From Caldimonas brevitalea (GTDB taxonomy: Bacteria > Pseudomonadota > Gammaproteobacteria > Burkholderiales > Burkholderiaceae_C), in NCBI RefSeq assembly GCF_001017435.1, contig NZ_CP011371.1, positions 620,001-684,000 on the forward strand: 64,000 bases of DNA, given 5' to 3'. A model generated the notes under the pieces. That model did not search any database. It saw only the letters and a list, made by a program, of their open reading frames with translations, and was not told the origin of the DNA. The position numbers were made by a program, and so were the translations under genes. This document shows, piece by piece, positions 57,249 to 64,000 of this stretch (position 1 is its first letter; every line of letters begins with the position of its first letter).

Positions 57249-58194
57249 TGTGAACTGTCAAGAGGTTGTATCTCGGAGGAGGAAGTCGTGACATTGGAGC
57301 TACGCGGCCGATGCCGTGGTGCGGACGGTGCCAGTTGTAGTGATGCTGCCAACTGTGAAGCGCGTGGCGTCGCTGCTCTGAGTTCTGGTAGGTCCATCCG
57401 TAGGCCCATTCGCGCAGGGCAGACTGGATGAAGCGTTCGGCCTTGCCGTTGGTCTGTGGCCGGTAGGCGCGGGTGAACTTCTGCGTGATGCCCAGTTGCT
57501 CGCATGCCAGGCGGAAGGCCTTGGAACGGAAGGCCGGACCGTTGTCGGTTAGCAGCCGCTTGATCGTCACGCCCAGGCGGTTGTAGTAGGCGACGGCGTC
57601 GCGCAAGAACTGCACGGCGCTTTCCTTTCGCTCGTCCGGGTGCATGGCCGTGAAGGCTATCCGGGCGTGGTCGTCCACGGCCACGAACAGGAACTCCCAG
57701 CCCGCGCCGTTGACGGTGTCGCGCCGGCTGCCGGTCACTCGGTGGCTGGGTCGCTCGATACGCCCGAGCTTCTTGGTGTCGATGTGCAGCAGGTCACCCG
57801 CCTCGGCGTGTTCGTACCGCTGCACCGGCTCGCGCGGATCGAGGTCTGACAACTTCGATAGCCCAGCGCGCGCCAGCACCCGGCTGACCGTCGCCTCAGA
57901 CACCCCCACGCTCTGGGCAATGCGCGACTGCAGCATCCGGCGACCTCGCAACTCGACGATGAGCAATGCCTTGCTCGGCTCAATTGCTCTGGGCGAGCGC
58001 TTGGGCCTGGAGGATGCGTCTACCAGTGCAGCATCTCCCCCGGCTAGGTAGCGCCCCAGCCACTTGCGTGCCGTAGGTGGCGTCACACCATGCCGCCATG
58101 CCGCCTCGCAGGGGCTCAGTCCGGCTCGGGTCATGTCTCCGACCATTTCAACGCGACGGGCAAACGTAAGTCGGGCATTCTTATGGGTGTTCAT
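57244..58194 (-). CDS. IS481-family transposase
   Basis: 316 residues from the ATG at 58194 (MNTHKNARLTFARRVEMV). The N-terminal HTH (GLSPCEAAWRHGVTPPTARKWLGRY) precedes the rve DDE domain: Asp in LLHIDTKKLGR, Asp in LLTDNGPAF and Glu in KAERFIQ. The TAG stop lies in the duplicated target (57244-57246), outside the element, so the protein's end is formed only on insertion. Frame intact. Confidence 0.95.
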   Translation of the reverse strand: MNTHKNARLTFARRVEMVGDMTRAGLSPCEAAWRHGVTPPTARKWLGRYLAGGDAALVDASSRPKRSPRAIEPSKALLIVELRGRRMLQSRIAQSVGVSEATVSRVLARAGLSKLSDLDPREPVQRYEHAEAGDLLHIDTKKLGRIERPSHRVTGSRRDTVNGAGWEFLFVAVDDHARIAFTAMHPDERKESAVQFLRDAVAYYNRLGVTIKRLLTDNGPAFRSKAFRLACEQLGITQKFTRAYRPQTNGKAERFIQSALREWAYGWTYQNSEQRRHALHSWQHHYNWHRPHHGIGRVAPMSRLPPPRYNLLTVHI

Positions 58195-58289
58195 CCGGCT
58201 GTTTCCTGGAAGTGCTGGGTGTTTGGCGACTTCCAGTCTCCCAGACTCAGTCCGGGTGAACCACAGATACAACCTATTGGAGCTTCACA
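57249..58289 (-). mobile_element. IS481-family insertion in the tRNA-Glu gene
   Basis: 1041 bp with terminal inverted repeats starting TGTGAA and sharing AGGTTGTATCT (57249-57273 and the complement at 58265-58289). It is flanked by a 6-bp direct repeat ACTAGA (57243-57248 and 58290-58295), so this is a simple, fairly recent transposition. Confidence 0.92.
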
Positions 58290-58305
58290 ACTAGACGAAC
58301 GAGAC
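58290..58305 (-). pseudogene. tRNA-Glu(TTC), 5' part
   Basis: GTCTCGTTCGTCTAGT on the minus strand: the acceptor 5' strand GTCTCGT and start of the D-arm, matching the 3' part at 57183-57248 across the IS481 insertion. Confidence 0.8.
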
Positions 58306-58317
58306 CGGTGTATCGGT

Positions 58318-58407
58318 TGGCGGAGAGCACAGGACTCGAACCTGTGCGGCGCTTGCGCACCGGCTTCGACTTAGCAAGCCGACCCCTTTCCCCTCGGGCA
58401 GCTCTCC
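58318..58407 (-). tRNA. tRNA-Ser(GCT)
   Basis: Class II tRNA: acceptor GGAGAGC, anticodon loop TTGCTAA, long variable arm, T-loop TTCGAGT, discriminator G and encoded CCA (58318-58320). Confidence 0.92.
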
Positions 58408-58437
58408 GTTGAACCTGGTTGCATCGATGCGCTCAGG

Positions 58438-58508
58438 GGTGACCGGTCGGAGTCGAACCGACATCAGCGGGACCACAACCCGCGGCTCTGCCATTGAGCT
58501 ACGGCCAC
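58438..58508 (-). tRNA. tRNA-His(GTG)
   Basis: Acceptor GTGGCCG/CGGTCAC, anticodon stem GCGGG/CCCGC with loop TTGTGGT, T-loop TTCGACT. Discriminator C is as expected for His, but the base before position 1 is T, not the usual G-1, and CCA is not encoded (CCT). Confidence 0.85.
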
Positions 58509-58531
58509 ACCTGAACGCACGTCACTGGTCA

Positions 58532-58628
58532 GCGGGATGGCGGGACGCGAACCATGATCGCCTCCTAGGCTCGGCGATCATCCTTCGGTGCCCAACCCCG
58601 GCGTGCCACTTGGCTGCGTCGCATCCCG
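58532..58628 (-). pseudogene. Degenerate class II-like tRNA
   Basis: Acceptor strands CGGGATG/CATCCCG pair perfectly, and a 9-bp internal stem (ATGATCGCC/GGCGATCAT) could be a very long variable arm. The T-stem is mispaired and the anticodon arm ambiguous (a loop with GGG is one reading). CCA not encoded. Confidence 0.4.
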
Positions 58629-58634
58629 TTGATC

Positions 58635-58710
58635 TGGTCTCGGCGGTCCGGCTCGAACGGACGACCTCATGCTCCCAAAGCACGCGCGCTACCCACTGCG
58701 CTACGCCGAG
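58635..58710 (-). tRNA. tRNA-Pro(TGG)
   Basis: Acceptor CTCGGCG/CGCCGAG, anticodon loop TTTGGGA, T-loop TTCGAGC, discriminator A and encoded CCA. Confidence 0.92.
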
Positions 58711-58719
58711 TGTTGAGGG

Positions 58720-58794
58720 GCAGCGTGGGTGGATTTGAACCACCGCTCTTCGCGTCCCGAACGCGACGGATAGCCCTAGCTCTCCTACGCGCTG
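58720..58794 (-). tRNA. tRNA-Pro(CGG), irregular
   Basis: Anticodon stem TCGCG/CGCGA with loop TTCGGGA and a perfect T-arm (GGTGG-TTCAAAT-CCACC). The acceptor has one mismatch and the D-arm is irregular; CCA is not encoded. A diverged second proline tRNA. Confidence 0.65.
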
Positions 58795-58799
58795 TCAAC

Positions 58800-58874
58800 T
58801 GGTCCTCGCGGGTGGGAACGATCCACCGACCCCCGCCTTATCAAGACGGTGCTCTGCCACTGAGCTACGCGAGA
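58800..58874 (-). tRNA. tRNA-Ile(GAT)
   Basis: Acceptor TCTCGCG/CGCGAGG with a T·G first pair, anticodon loop TTGATAA, discriminator A and encoded CCA. The T-loop reads ATCGTTC instead of TTC-R-A-type, an unusual deviation. Confidence 0.82.
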
Positions 58875-58883
58875 AATGATGGG

Positions 58884-58957
58884 CTCCCCGACACGGGTTC
58901 GAACCGCGGACCTCCTGGTTAACAGCCAGGCGCTACTACCTACTGAGCTATCGGGAA
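58884..58957 (-). tRNA. tRNA-Asn(GTT)
   Basis: Acceptor TTCCCGA/TCGGGGA, anticodon stem CCTGG/CCAGG with loop CTGTTAA, canonical T-arm, discriminator G. CCC instead of CCA follows. Confidence 0.9.
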
Positions 58958-58968
58958 ATTGAATCGGA

Positions 58969-59044
58969 TGGCGGGCATGCGTGGAATCGAACCACGAACC
59001 TTCGGTTTTGGAGACCGGTGCTCTGCCAGTTGAGCTACATACCC
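58969..59044 (-). tRNA. tRNA-Trp(CCA)
   Basis: Acceptor GGGTATG/CATGCCC, anticodon loop CTCCAAA, T-arm CGTGG-TTCGATT-CCACG, discriminator G, encoded CCA. Confidence 0.92.
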
Positions 59045-59054
59045 TTCGATGTTC

Positions 59055-59133
59055 TGGCGCCTCCTGCACGACTCGAACGTGCGACCTCCGGCTTCGTAGA
59101 CCGGCGCTCTGTATCCTGCTGAGCTAAGGAGGC
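59055..59133 (-). tRNA. tRNA-Arg(ACG)
   Basis: Acceptor GCCTCCT/AGGAGGC, anticodon loop CTACGAA, T-arm GCACG-TTCGAGT-CGTGC, discriminator G, encoded CCA. The D-loop is long (GCAGGATACA). Confidence 0.9.
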
Positions 59134-59142
59134 TGTGGATGT

Positions 59143-59218
59143 TGGTGCCGCGGGGAGGATTCGAACCACCTACGCCCGGCTCTTCAGGCCGGCGCTCTAC
59201 CCATTGAGCTACCGCGGC
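59143..59218 (-). tRNA. tRNA-Phe(GAA)
   Basis: Acceptor GCCGCGG/CCGCGGC, anticodon stem CCGGC/GCCGG with loop CTGAAGA, discriminator A, encoded CCA. Confidence 0.9.
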
Positions 59219-59224
59219 AATATT

Positions 59225-59300
59225 TGGCGCCCCGTGCGGGAGTCGAACCCGCGGCTTCCGGCTAGACAGGCCGGCACTCTGGCCACTGAGTTAACGGAGC
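59225..59300 (-). tRNA. tRNA-Asp(GTC)
   Basis: Acceptor GCTCCGT/ACGGGGC, anticodon loop CTGTCTA between CCGGC and GCCGG, T-arm GCGGG-TTCGACT-CCCGC, discriminator G, encoded CCA. Confidence 0.92.
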
Positions 59301-59355
59301 TCTTTCATGGGCAGGTGCTCGGCCGTAAGGCTGAAGCACCTCCGCCATGAGATGT

Positions 59356-59428
59356 TGGCGCGGATACCGGGGTTCGAACCCGAGGCCTCGACCACGTGAT
59401 CGCGCTCTACCTGCTGAGCTATATCCGC
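59356..59428 (-). pseudogene. tRNA-like unit with a shortened anticodon arm
   Basis: Acceptor GCGGATA/TATCCGC, D-arm GCTC-GAGC, T-loop TTCGAAC, discriminator G and encoded CCA are all good. But the anticodon arm is about three bases too short (CGATC-ACGT-GGTCG), leaving no normal 7-base loop. It is the first unit after the array leader. Confidence 0.6.
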
Positions 59429-59478
59429 TTTGTGTGCGAGCCGCCTTGCATCCAGTGCTGCAGACGTCTCGCGGCAAC

Positions 59479-59491
59479 TTGTTAAAGAGCT
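59479..59491 (-). promoter_or_regulatory. boxA-like antitermination element ahead of the tRNA array
   Basis: GCTCTTTAACAA on the minus strand, ~51-63 bases before the first tRNA-like unit. It is nearly identical to the boxA of rRNA operons (TGCTCTTTAACA). A promoter further upstream was not resolved. Confidence 0.7.
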
Positions 59492-59593
59492 GTCCGACGA
59501 GTAGTTCCCGTTGGTAGGTTCCTGTGGAACACGTTGACCGATGCCGTCGGTCGTGGCGGCCGTTGCCTCTGAGGGCCAGCGCAGCCGAAATGC

Positions 59594-59625
59594 AAAAGGC
59601 CCGGATCCTTTCGGAATCCGGGCCT
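59594..59625 (-). terminator. Intrinsic terminator of the 67-residue ORF unit
   Basis: Stem AGGCCCGGAT/ATCCGGGCCT (minus strand, 10 bp plus inner CC/GG pairs) followed by TTTTGCATTT. It lies 32 bases beyond the stop of the small ORF and before the array leader. Confidence 0.85.
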
Positions 59626-59656
59626 CGACATGTGATCGAGTGGCGGGCGCGCTGGT

Positions 59657-59860
59657 CTACGCGCCTCCCTTGCCCGGATGCATCCAATCCTCGTAGCCAA
59701 GCGACACGACAAGTCGATGGCTCACGATGGGATGCCGTTCATTCACCGTGCTGGAGATCATCGGGTTGCCAAAATGCGACCCTTCGGCAGCCGTGCACAC
59801 AAACGCACACTGACCTTGCAGCGGCAGCGTGCGGTGGGTGATGTGGCCTTGGATCTTCAC
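59657..59860 (-). CDS. 67-residue protein of a self-contained small transcription unit
   Basis: GTG start at 59860 with GAAGAG at good spacing. Sequence begins MKIQGHITHRTLPLQGQCAF and ends HRLVVSLGYEDWMHPGKGGA; mixed polarity, no signal peptide. Not recognised. A consensus promoter, an overlapping palindrome and a terminator frame it exactly, which supports a real gene. Confidence 0.65.
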   Translation of the reverse strand: MKIQGHITHRTLPLQGQCAFVCTAAEGSHFGNPMISSTVNERHPIVSHRLVVSLGYEDWMHPGKGGA

Positions 59861-59927
59861 GATGAACTCTTCGGTGTTGATTGCTTCAGTTCTTTGAAAC
59901 GCGGCCTTGGCCGCATCGAATGTCTGT

Positions 59928-59956
59928 ACTGTAAAGACTCTTTACGCTGCTGTCAA
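59928..59956 (-). promoter_or_regulatory. Consensus promoter with overlapping palindromic operator
   Basis: TTGACA (59956-59951) and TACAGT (59933-59928) at exactly 17-base spacing on the minus strand. The palindrome GTAAAGA-C-TCTTTAC (59931-59945) covers the spacer and -10, so a repressor there would block the promoter. The predicted start is ~60 bases before the 67-residue ORF. Confidence 0.75.
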
Positions 59957-60034
59957 GCGGGTGAGGCTAGATTTCTTCGATCATGCGACTCTTAGGCGCA
60001 ACCGCCTTCCCGCACCGCCTTGTCCCTCGATACC

Positions 60035-61435
60035 TCACCGCTCGAGCCGATTCATCGACTGATCGAGGCTGCTGGGCGACACGATGATTTCACGGTGCAC
60101 GCGGCTGTGCTGTGTCGCACCATCGTCGATCAGGCTCTGCGCGACCTTGCGCAGATCCCCGATCGCGGCGTCCGTCACCATGTTGCCAGGCCCCCGCAAG
60201 TTCGAGCCGTCGGCACCTCCGCCCTGCACGGCATCGCAATACTGCTTCAGCGCGGCACCGAGCTGCTCATTGGTCGCATTCTTTGCGAAACCGCCAGCCC
60301 CCGCTGCGCCTGCCGGCTGATAACCCGTCGCCGTGAACAGCGCTTCGGTCACCGTGCGGGCGGTGACCGACTTGCCCTTGAGGTCGAGCGACTTGAGCAG
60401 CTTCCCATAGTCCTTGCCATAGTTCTCGGCGGCCCGTGGTTCGACGAGACCTGGCGCCGCTGTTGCCATGGCATTGAGGTACGGCGACGCGGTCTTGCCT
60501 TCACCCGTCTTGACCTTGTGCAGGTAGCTCTTCGTGTGGCCCACGATGCCGGAGAGGCCCGTCGTGTGCCCTTCGGTCTTCAGGAACAAATAGGGCTTGC
60601 CGTCGATGTGTTCCATCTGCACCAACAGCTCCTTGTATCCCTTCAGGAACTCGAAGTCTTTCGATGCTGACCGACCCTTGCCGCTCAGATGACTGCTCGG
60701 TCGCGAAGTGCAGTGCTCTTCGTGAGCCTTCTTGATCTGGTCGAGTTGCCCGGGGGGCAGACCGGACAGATCGATCATGTACGAGCCCTTCTCGGTCGGG
60801 TGGTGGGCCCAGGCGGCCATGAAGAGTGCTTGGAAGCTCTTGGTGCTCCAGCTCGACGCCGGGGCGTTGAGCTGGCCCGACACCGAACCGGCAAGATGCG
60901 TGTCCAGAAACGCCCGCACACTCTTGCTGTCCTGAAACTTGTCGGAGAACACGGCTCCTTTCATCCCGACGTCCACCGCGTTGGTGGAGTTGAGAACGCC
61001 GCCGATGTGTGAGTTGCCGGCAACGATCTGCGACTGCGCCAGGTGCTGGGGCAGCTCCCCGCTTCGGTTGTGCTGAGGGGTTTGGCTGCCCGGCTCGGCG
61101 CCGCCTTGCGGTGCCTGGTTCGATGGCCCGGGCACGGAGGCATGTTGTTGAGTCGCGCCCGACCCCGGCTTTCCGGCCTTGGCAAAGCCCTCCGCCACCA
61201 TGTCCGACAAGGAGGGCATGGTGGGCAAAGAGGGCAGCGACGGCGAGCGCGGCAGACTGGCGGACCTCGGGGCCAAGCTGCCGGAAGAACTGCGTGTACT
61301 CAAGGAAGGACTGCGCGAGGTCAGAAATGCGGACCCCCGTGGGGAAGAAGGGTTCTCTCCACCGGGCGCGGTCCTGGGTGACGTCTGTGTCGTCGAGGTC
61401 GAAAGGCTCTGCCTCAGGTTGTTCAAAATGCGCAC
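60035..61435 (-). CDS. Ser/Pro-rich effector-like protein
   Basis: 466 residues from a GTG at 61435, with GGAGA upstream. The first ~150 residues are very rich in Ser, Thr, Pro and Gly (SLSTSTTQTSPRTAPGG, SLPRSPSLPSLPTMPSL) and lack a classical signal peptide, like secreted type III effectors. A folded-looking region follows (FQALFMAAWAHHPTEKGSYMIDLSGLP, HIDGKPYLFLKTEGHTTGLSGIVGH), ending in a helical C-terminus. I do not recognise the family; no secretion genes are in the window. Effector status is a guess from composition. Confidence 0.6.
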   Translation of the reverse strand: MRILNNLRQSLSTSTTQTSPRTAPGGENPSSPRGSAFLTSRSPSLSTRSSSGSLAPRSASLPRSPSLPSLPTMPSLSDMVAEGFAKAGKPGSGATQQHASVPGPSNQAPQGGAEPGSQTPQHNRSGELPQHLAQSQIVAGNSHIGGVLNSTNAVDVGMKGAVFSDKFQDSKSVRAFLDTHLAGSVSGQLNAPASSWSTKSFQALFMAAWAHHPTEKGSYMIDLSGLPPGQLDQIKKAHEEHCTSRPSSHLSGKGRSASKDFEFLKGYKELLVQMEHIDGKPYLFLKTEGHTTGLSGIVGHTKSYLHKVKTGEGKTASPYLNAMATAAPGLVEPRAAENYGKDYGKLLKSLDLKGKSVTARTVTEALFTATGYQPAGAAGAGGFAKNATNEQLGAALKQYCDAVQGGGADGSNLRGPGNMVTDAAIGDLRKVAQSLIDDGATQHSRVHREIIVSPSSLDQSMNRLER

Positions 61436-61695
61436 GGGGTCTCCTGTGTTCCGATGGACGCCGCACCCTTGCGACCGTCGCACTCGAGCAACCCGCCGAC
61501 CTGCATAAGGGCATGCACGGGTGCTTACGGGCCCTTCACTGTCGCAGGGCGAAGGCCCCCGGCCTGTGAAAGAACCGAAGCGCCGTGGCAGATACCGAAG
61601 TGGGACGGGCAGAGGTGATGCGTGCCACCGGCACGCTCCGCCATCTCACGCCGGTCAGAGCACGGTCCGCTGAGGCCGTTCCCCGATACGCCCGC

Positions 61696-62853
61696 TCAAG
61701 GCTGGGCGAGTTGACCGCGGATCTCACCCGCGGGGAAGGCCGCGGAGTGAGCGTTGTAATAGAACTCGCCATTCAGCAGCGCGCGGGCACGCTCCACCGT
61801 CAGCGCGGGTGCCGACGCCGGGATCAGCCAGTCATTGCTGCCTGCCGCCGGGGCGGCGAGCTCCTGGACGACCGGGCCGTTGCTGCCGGCGGCGGCCGCG
61901 TGGATGTGTGCGACCGTCGCGTTGAGGCCCTGCAGCGCCAGCTTGCCGCTCATCTTCCGGGTCACGGCGTCGTAGACCACGAAGCCCGTGCCCGTCGCGG
62001 TGGATGCGTTGGCCGGCACTTCCTGGGCACCGTTGGCGGCAGCCAAAAGAATGCGGCGCCCGATCTGACCGCGGATCTCGCCACCGGGATGCGCAGCGCT
62101 GTGCACGTTGAAATACATCTCGCCTGCGCGCAGTGCCTTGATCTGCTCCGTGCTCAGCTTGGTGTTGTCCGGCACCGTGAAATGACCGTGGCCACCATGG
62201 TCGTGCATCGGGATCACGATGGGGCCATCACTTCCGAACGGCGCGCCATGCACATGCGCGGCGGTGGCCACCACGTCTTGCACCTCGACCTCGCCACTGA
62301 GGCTGCCGTCGGACGGATTCAGCACCAGCAGGCCCGCAGCGCGCGCCTTGGTCTGGACGGGCCGGGTCTCCTGTGCGCCGGACAGCTCGGCCGTGAAGAC
62401 CTCACGTCCGATCTGGCCGCGCAGCTCGCCGGCCGGATGGGCGGCGCTGTGCACGTTCACGTAGAGCTTGCCCGCGTCCAGCGACGCCAGCTGTTCGGCT
62501 GTGAGCGGTGTCTCGACCAGCGTCGCCACCGAGCCCTCGAGGGTCATCGGGAACACGATCGCACCAGCCTGTCCGGCCTCGCCGGCATGGATGTGGGCGA
62601 CGGTCGGGGTCAGGCCGTCGATGGTCACCGTGGCACTGAGGGTGCGCGCAGTCCGGTTGATCTTGACCGTGCCCGACGCGTTCGCCGCCGTCAGGACCGG
62701 GGTGGGGGCCTCCTGGTCCCCGGTCAGTGACACCGATATCGTTTCGATGGCCGGAGTGGCAGGTGACCCGCCGTCGTCGTCACCACCACCGCCACCACCG
62801 CACGCCACCAGGACGGTGGTGGCCAGAACTGCAAACACGTAGAGAGGTTTCAT
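61696..62853 (-). CDS. CHRD-domain lipoprotein with three repeats
   Basis: 385 residues. The lipobox VLVAC at ~14-18 is followed by a Gly/Asp linker and three CHRD domains, each ending in VHSAAHPAGELRGQIG, VHSAAHPGGEIRGQIG or AHSAAFPAGEIRGQLA. The third match is more diverged at its start. CHRD domains occur in chordin and many bacterial exported proteins; ligand unknown. AAGGAG precedes the ATG. Confidence 0.9.
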   Translation of the reverse strand: MKPLYVFAVLATTVLVACGGGGGGDDDGGSPATPAIETISVSLTGDQEAPTPVLTAANASGTVKINRTARTLSATVTIDGLTPTVAHIHAGEAGQAGAIVFPMTLEGSVATLVETPLTAEQLASLDAGKLYVNVHSAAHPAGELRGQIGREVFTAELSGAQETRPVQTKARAAGLLVLNPSDGSLSGEVEVQDVVATAAHVHGAPFGSDGPIVIPMHDHGGHGHFTVPDNTKLSTEQIKALRAGEMYFNVHSAAHPGGEIRGQIGRRILLAAANGAQEVPANASTATGTGFVVYDAVTRKMSGKLALQGLNATVAHIHAAAAGSNGPVVQELAAPAAGSNDWLIPASAPALTVERARALLNGEFYYNAHSAAFPAGEIRGQLAQP

Positions 62854-63143
62854 CCAAAGGCTCCTTGAAGGTTCGAGCAGGAAGGTCTGCCCGAAACATC
62901 TACGGAGCCGGCGTGCAAATGGATCCCCCTAGAACGAGGAAGACGGCGTAACGTTTCGTTCGCCTCCTGGCTGGCCAGGGCTTGCGTCTCGATGGCAAGC
63001 GGCATTGCACCACCCCGAAGCGATCGTTTCGCTTTGCTGTATTGAACCTAGGAAAAATCTCCTTAACAATCTAACAGCGAGCACCGCATCCATCGCGGAT
63101 CGGTGCAGGCGCCATCAGCCCTAGCCAAAGTCATCACATTTAC

Positions 63144-63683
63144 ATGCTTTCATCGCCGCTGTACGTCGCCGTTTTCACTGCCATGGCGGTGATGGCCCGG
63201 CTCGCGAGCCTCGCCATTTCCAAACGCAACGAGTCGAGGCTGAGACAGCGCGGCGGTGTCGAATTCGATCCGCGGAACACACGCTGGCTCGCGTTCGCGC
63301 ACACGCTGTACTACCTGAGCGCCGCGCTGGAAGGATGGGCCCGGGGCACGGAGCCGACGGCCCTGTCCCTGGCGGGGGTCGGGCTGTGGTTACTCTCGAT
63401 GCTGGCCCTGGTGCTGGTCATTGCCGAGTTGCGCGAGTTCTGGACCGTCAAGATCATCATCGCGCCGACACATCAACTGCGCGCCGGCTCCCTGTACCGA
63501 TTCTTCAAGCATCCGAACTACCTGCTCAACATCGGTCCTGAGCTGATCGGCTTTGCGCTGGCGATGGAGGCCTGGGCCACCCTGGTCATCGGGCTGCCCC
63601 TCTACCTGTCGATCTTGCTGCGTCGTATCCGCGTGGAAGAGGCGGCGATGGCGAAGGTTTTCCCTGGTTACGGCCGGTCCTAG
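63144..63683 (+). CDS. Isoprenylcysteine carboxyl methyltransferase (ICMT)-family membrane protein
   Basis: 179 residues with 4-5 hydrophobic segments. The motif LRAGSLYRFFKHPNYLLNIGPELIGFAL carries the HPNY/E signature of ICMT-like enzymes, expected to methylate a membrane-embedded substrate using SAM. Substrate unknown. No strong ribosome site is seen before the ATG. The 290-base gap before it shows nothing I can support. Confidence 0.85.
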   Translation: MLSSPLYVAVFTAMAVMARLASLAISKRNESRLRQRGGVEFDPRNTRWLAFAHTLYYLSAALEGWARGTEPTALSLAGVGLWLLSMLALVLVIAELREFWTVKIIIAPTHQLRAGSLYRFFKHPNYLLNIGPELIGFALAMEAWATLVIGLPLYLSILLRRIRVEEAAMAKVFPGYGRS

Positions 63684-63725
63684 TGACCGGCGGTAGAACG
63701 TCGCCCTTTGCGGGCTCGTCGCAGG

Positions 63726-64000
63726 TCAGCCGACGGCGCCGAGGGCGGCGCTCTTCAGGCTCGGGGTCACCCCCGGTGCCCGATCCAGCCAGATGTCGCG
63801 CTGGCCGCCGCCATAGCTCTGCACCAGGAAGTCCACGAATGCACGCGCCTTGGCCGGCACGTACTTGCGGCTGGGCACCGCTGCATACAGCTGATAGGTC
63901 AGCACATGCCATTGCGGCAGCAAGCGCACCAGGGTGCGCGCTTGCAAGGCGGCGCCGACCACATAGCTGGGCAGCCCGACATAGCCCAGCCCGGCCGTGG
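63726..64000 (-). CDS. LysR-family regulator, C-terminal fragment
   Basis: The last ~91 residues of the effector-binding domain: AGLGYVGLPSYVVGAALQA, LVRLLPQWHVLTYQLYAAVPSRKYVPAKARAFVDFLV fit the end of a LysR regulator. The gene continues beyond the right edge. Confidence 0.85.
   Translation of the reverse strand, partial: TAGLGYVGLPSYVVGAALQARTLVRLLPQWHVLTYQLYAAVPSRKYVPAKARAFVDFLVQSYGGGQRDIWLDRAPGVTPSLKSAALGAVG

Noticed and set aside
1..64000. CRISPR arrays
   Set aside because: No regularly spaced direct repeats were seen on either strand, and no cas-like gene was recognised.

Overview
The window is GC-rich chromosomal DNA from a betaproteobacterium, most likely order Burkholderiales (Rubrivivax/Caldimonas/Schlegelella-like). 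The evidence is the gene order dprA-LysM-def-fmt-htpX, the GcvA-type LysR, DUF2917, DUF2905, DUF6279, cysteine-rich CWC and DUF4136 lipoprotein genes, and the codon bias. The genus is inference.

Layout. (1) 1-22,600 is ordinary core genome: dprA (partial), a LysM protein, peptide deformylase and methionyl-tRNA formyltransferase, HtpX, small lipoproteins, a LysR regulator, 5-FTHF cyclo-ligase, a soluble lytic transglycosylase, an NDUFA9-like protein, GST, CCA-adding enzyme, YdgA-like protein, a MidA-like methyltransferase, TtcA, and the UDP-GlcNAc pair glmU/glmS. (2) Immediately 3' of glmS, the classical attTn7 locus, an accessory region begins. It opens with an IS256 element split by an IS110 (IS1111-type) element and then an IS1182 element. 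(3) 27,492-38,004 is a five-gene minus-strand operon: XRE regulator, hsdR, hsdM, hsdS and a 1438-residue NACHT-like NTPase with a C-terminal nuclease-like motif. (4) 38,364-43,250 is wreckage of a Tn7-like transposon (tnsA intact, tnsB 3'-truncated), an IS66 remnant, an unknown ORF and an IS256 pseudogene. (5) 43,256-44,776 holds a probable Tlde1-type toxin with a candidate immunity gene, an unknown gene, and a divergent C-protein-like regulator with a perfect operator palindrome. (6) 45,113-47,357 holds an attenuator-like RNA, a small ORF and a soluble AAA+/M41 (FtsH-type) protease. (7) 47,638-50,850 is an EF-G paralogue plus nucleotidyltransferase operon with two short leader ORFs and an intrinsic terminator. 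(8) 51,200-56,722 holds a large SF1 (DNA2/NAM7-like) helicase divergent from hipBA. (9) 56,965-59,500 is a minus-strand tRNA array: ten recognisable tRNAs, a tRNA-Glu split by an IS481 element, and three degenerate tRNA-like units, with a boxA-like leader and an intrinsic terminator. (10) 59,597-63,683 holds a small autonomous transcription unit, a Ser/Pro-rich effector-like protein, a three-domain CHRD lipoprotein and an ICMT-family methyltransferase. A LysR gene runs off the right edge.

The middle of the window reads as a defence/stress island grown by repeated insertion at or near the glmS attachment site. Restriction, a STAND-type NTPase, a toxin/immunity pair, HipBA, a helicase and translation-related genes lie next to mobile elements. 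The most promising undescribed arrangements are the hsdRMS-NTPase operon, the leader-controlled EF-G2/nucleotidyltransferase operon, the attenuator/small ORF/AAA-M41 cassette, and the boxA-led tRNA array. All functional claims come from reading motifs in the sequence; no database search was possible.
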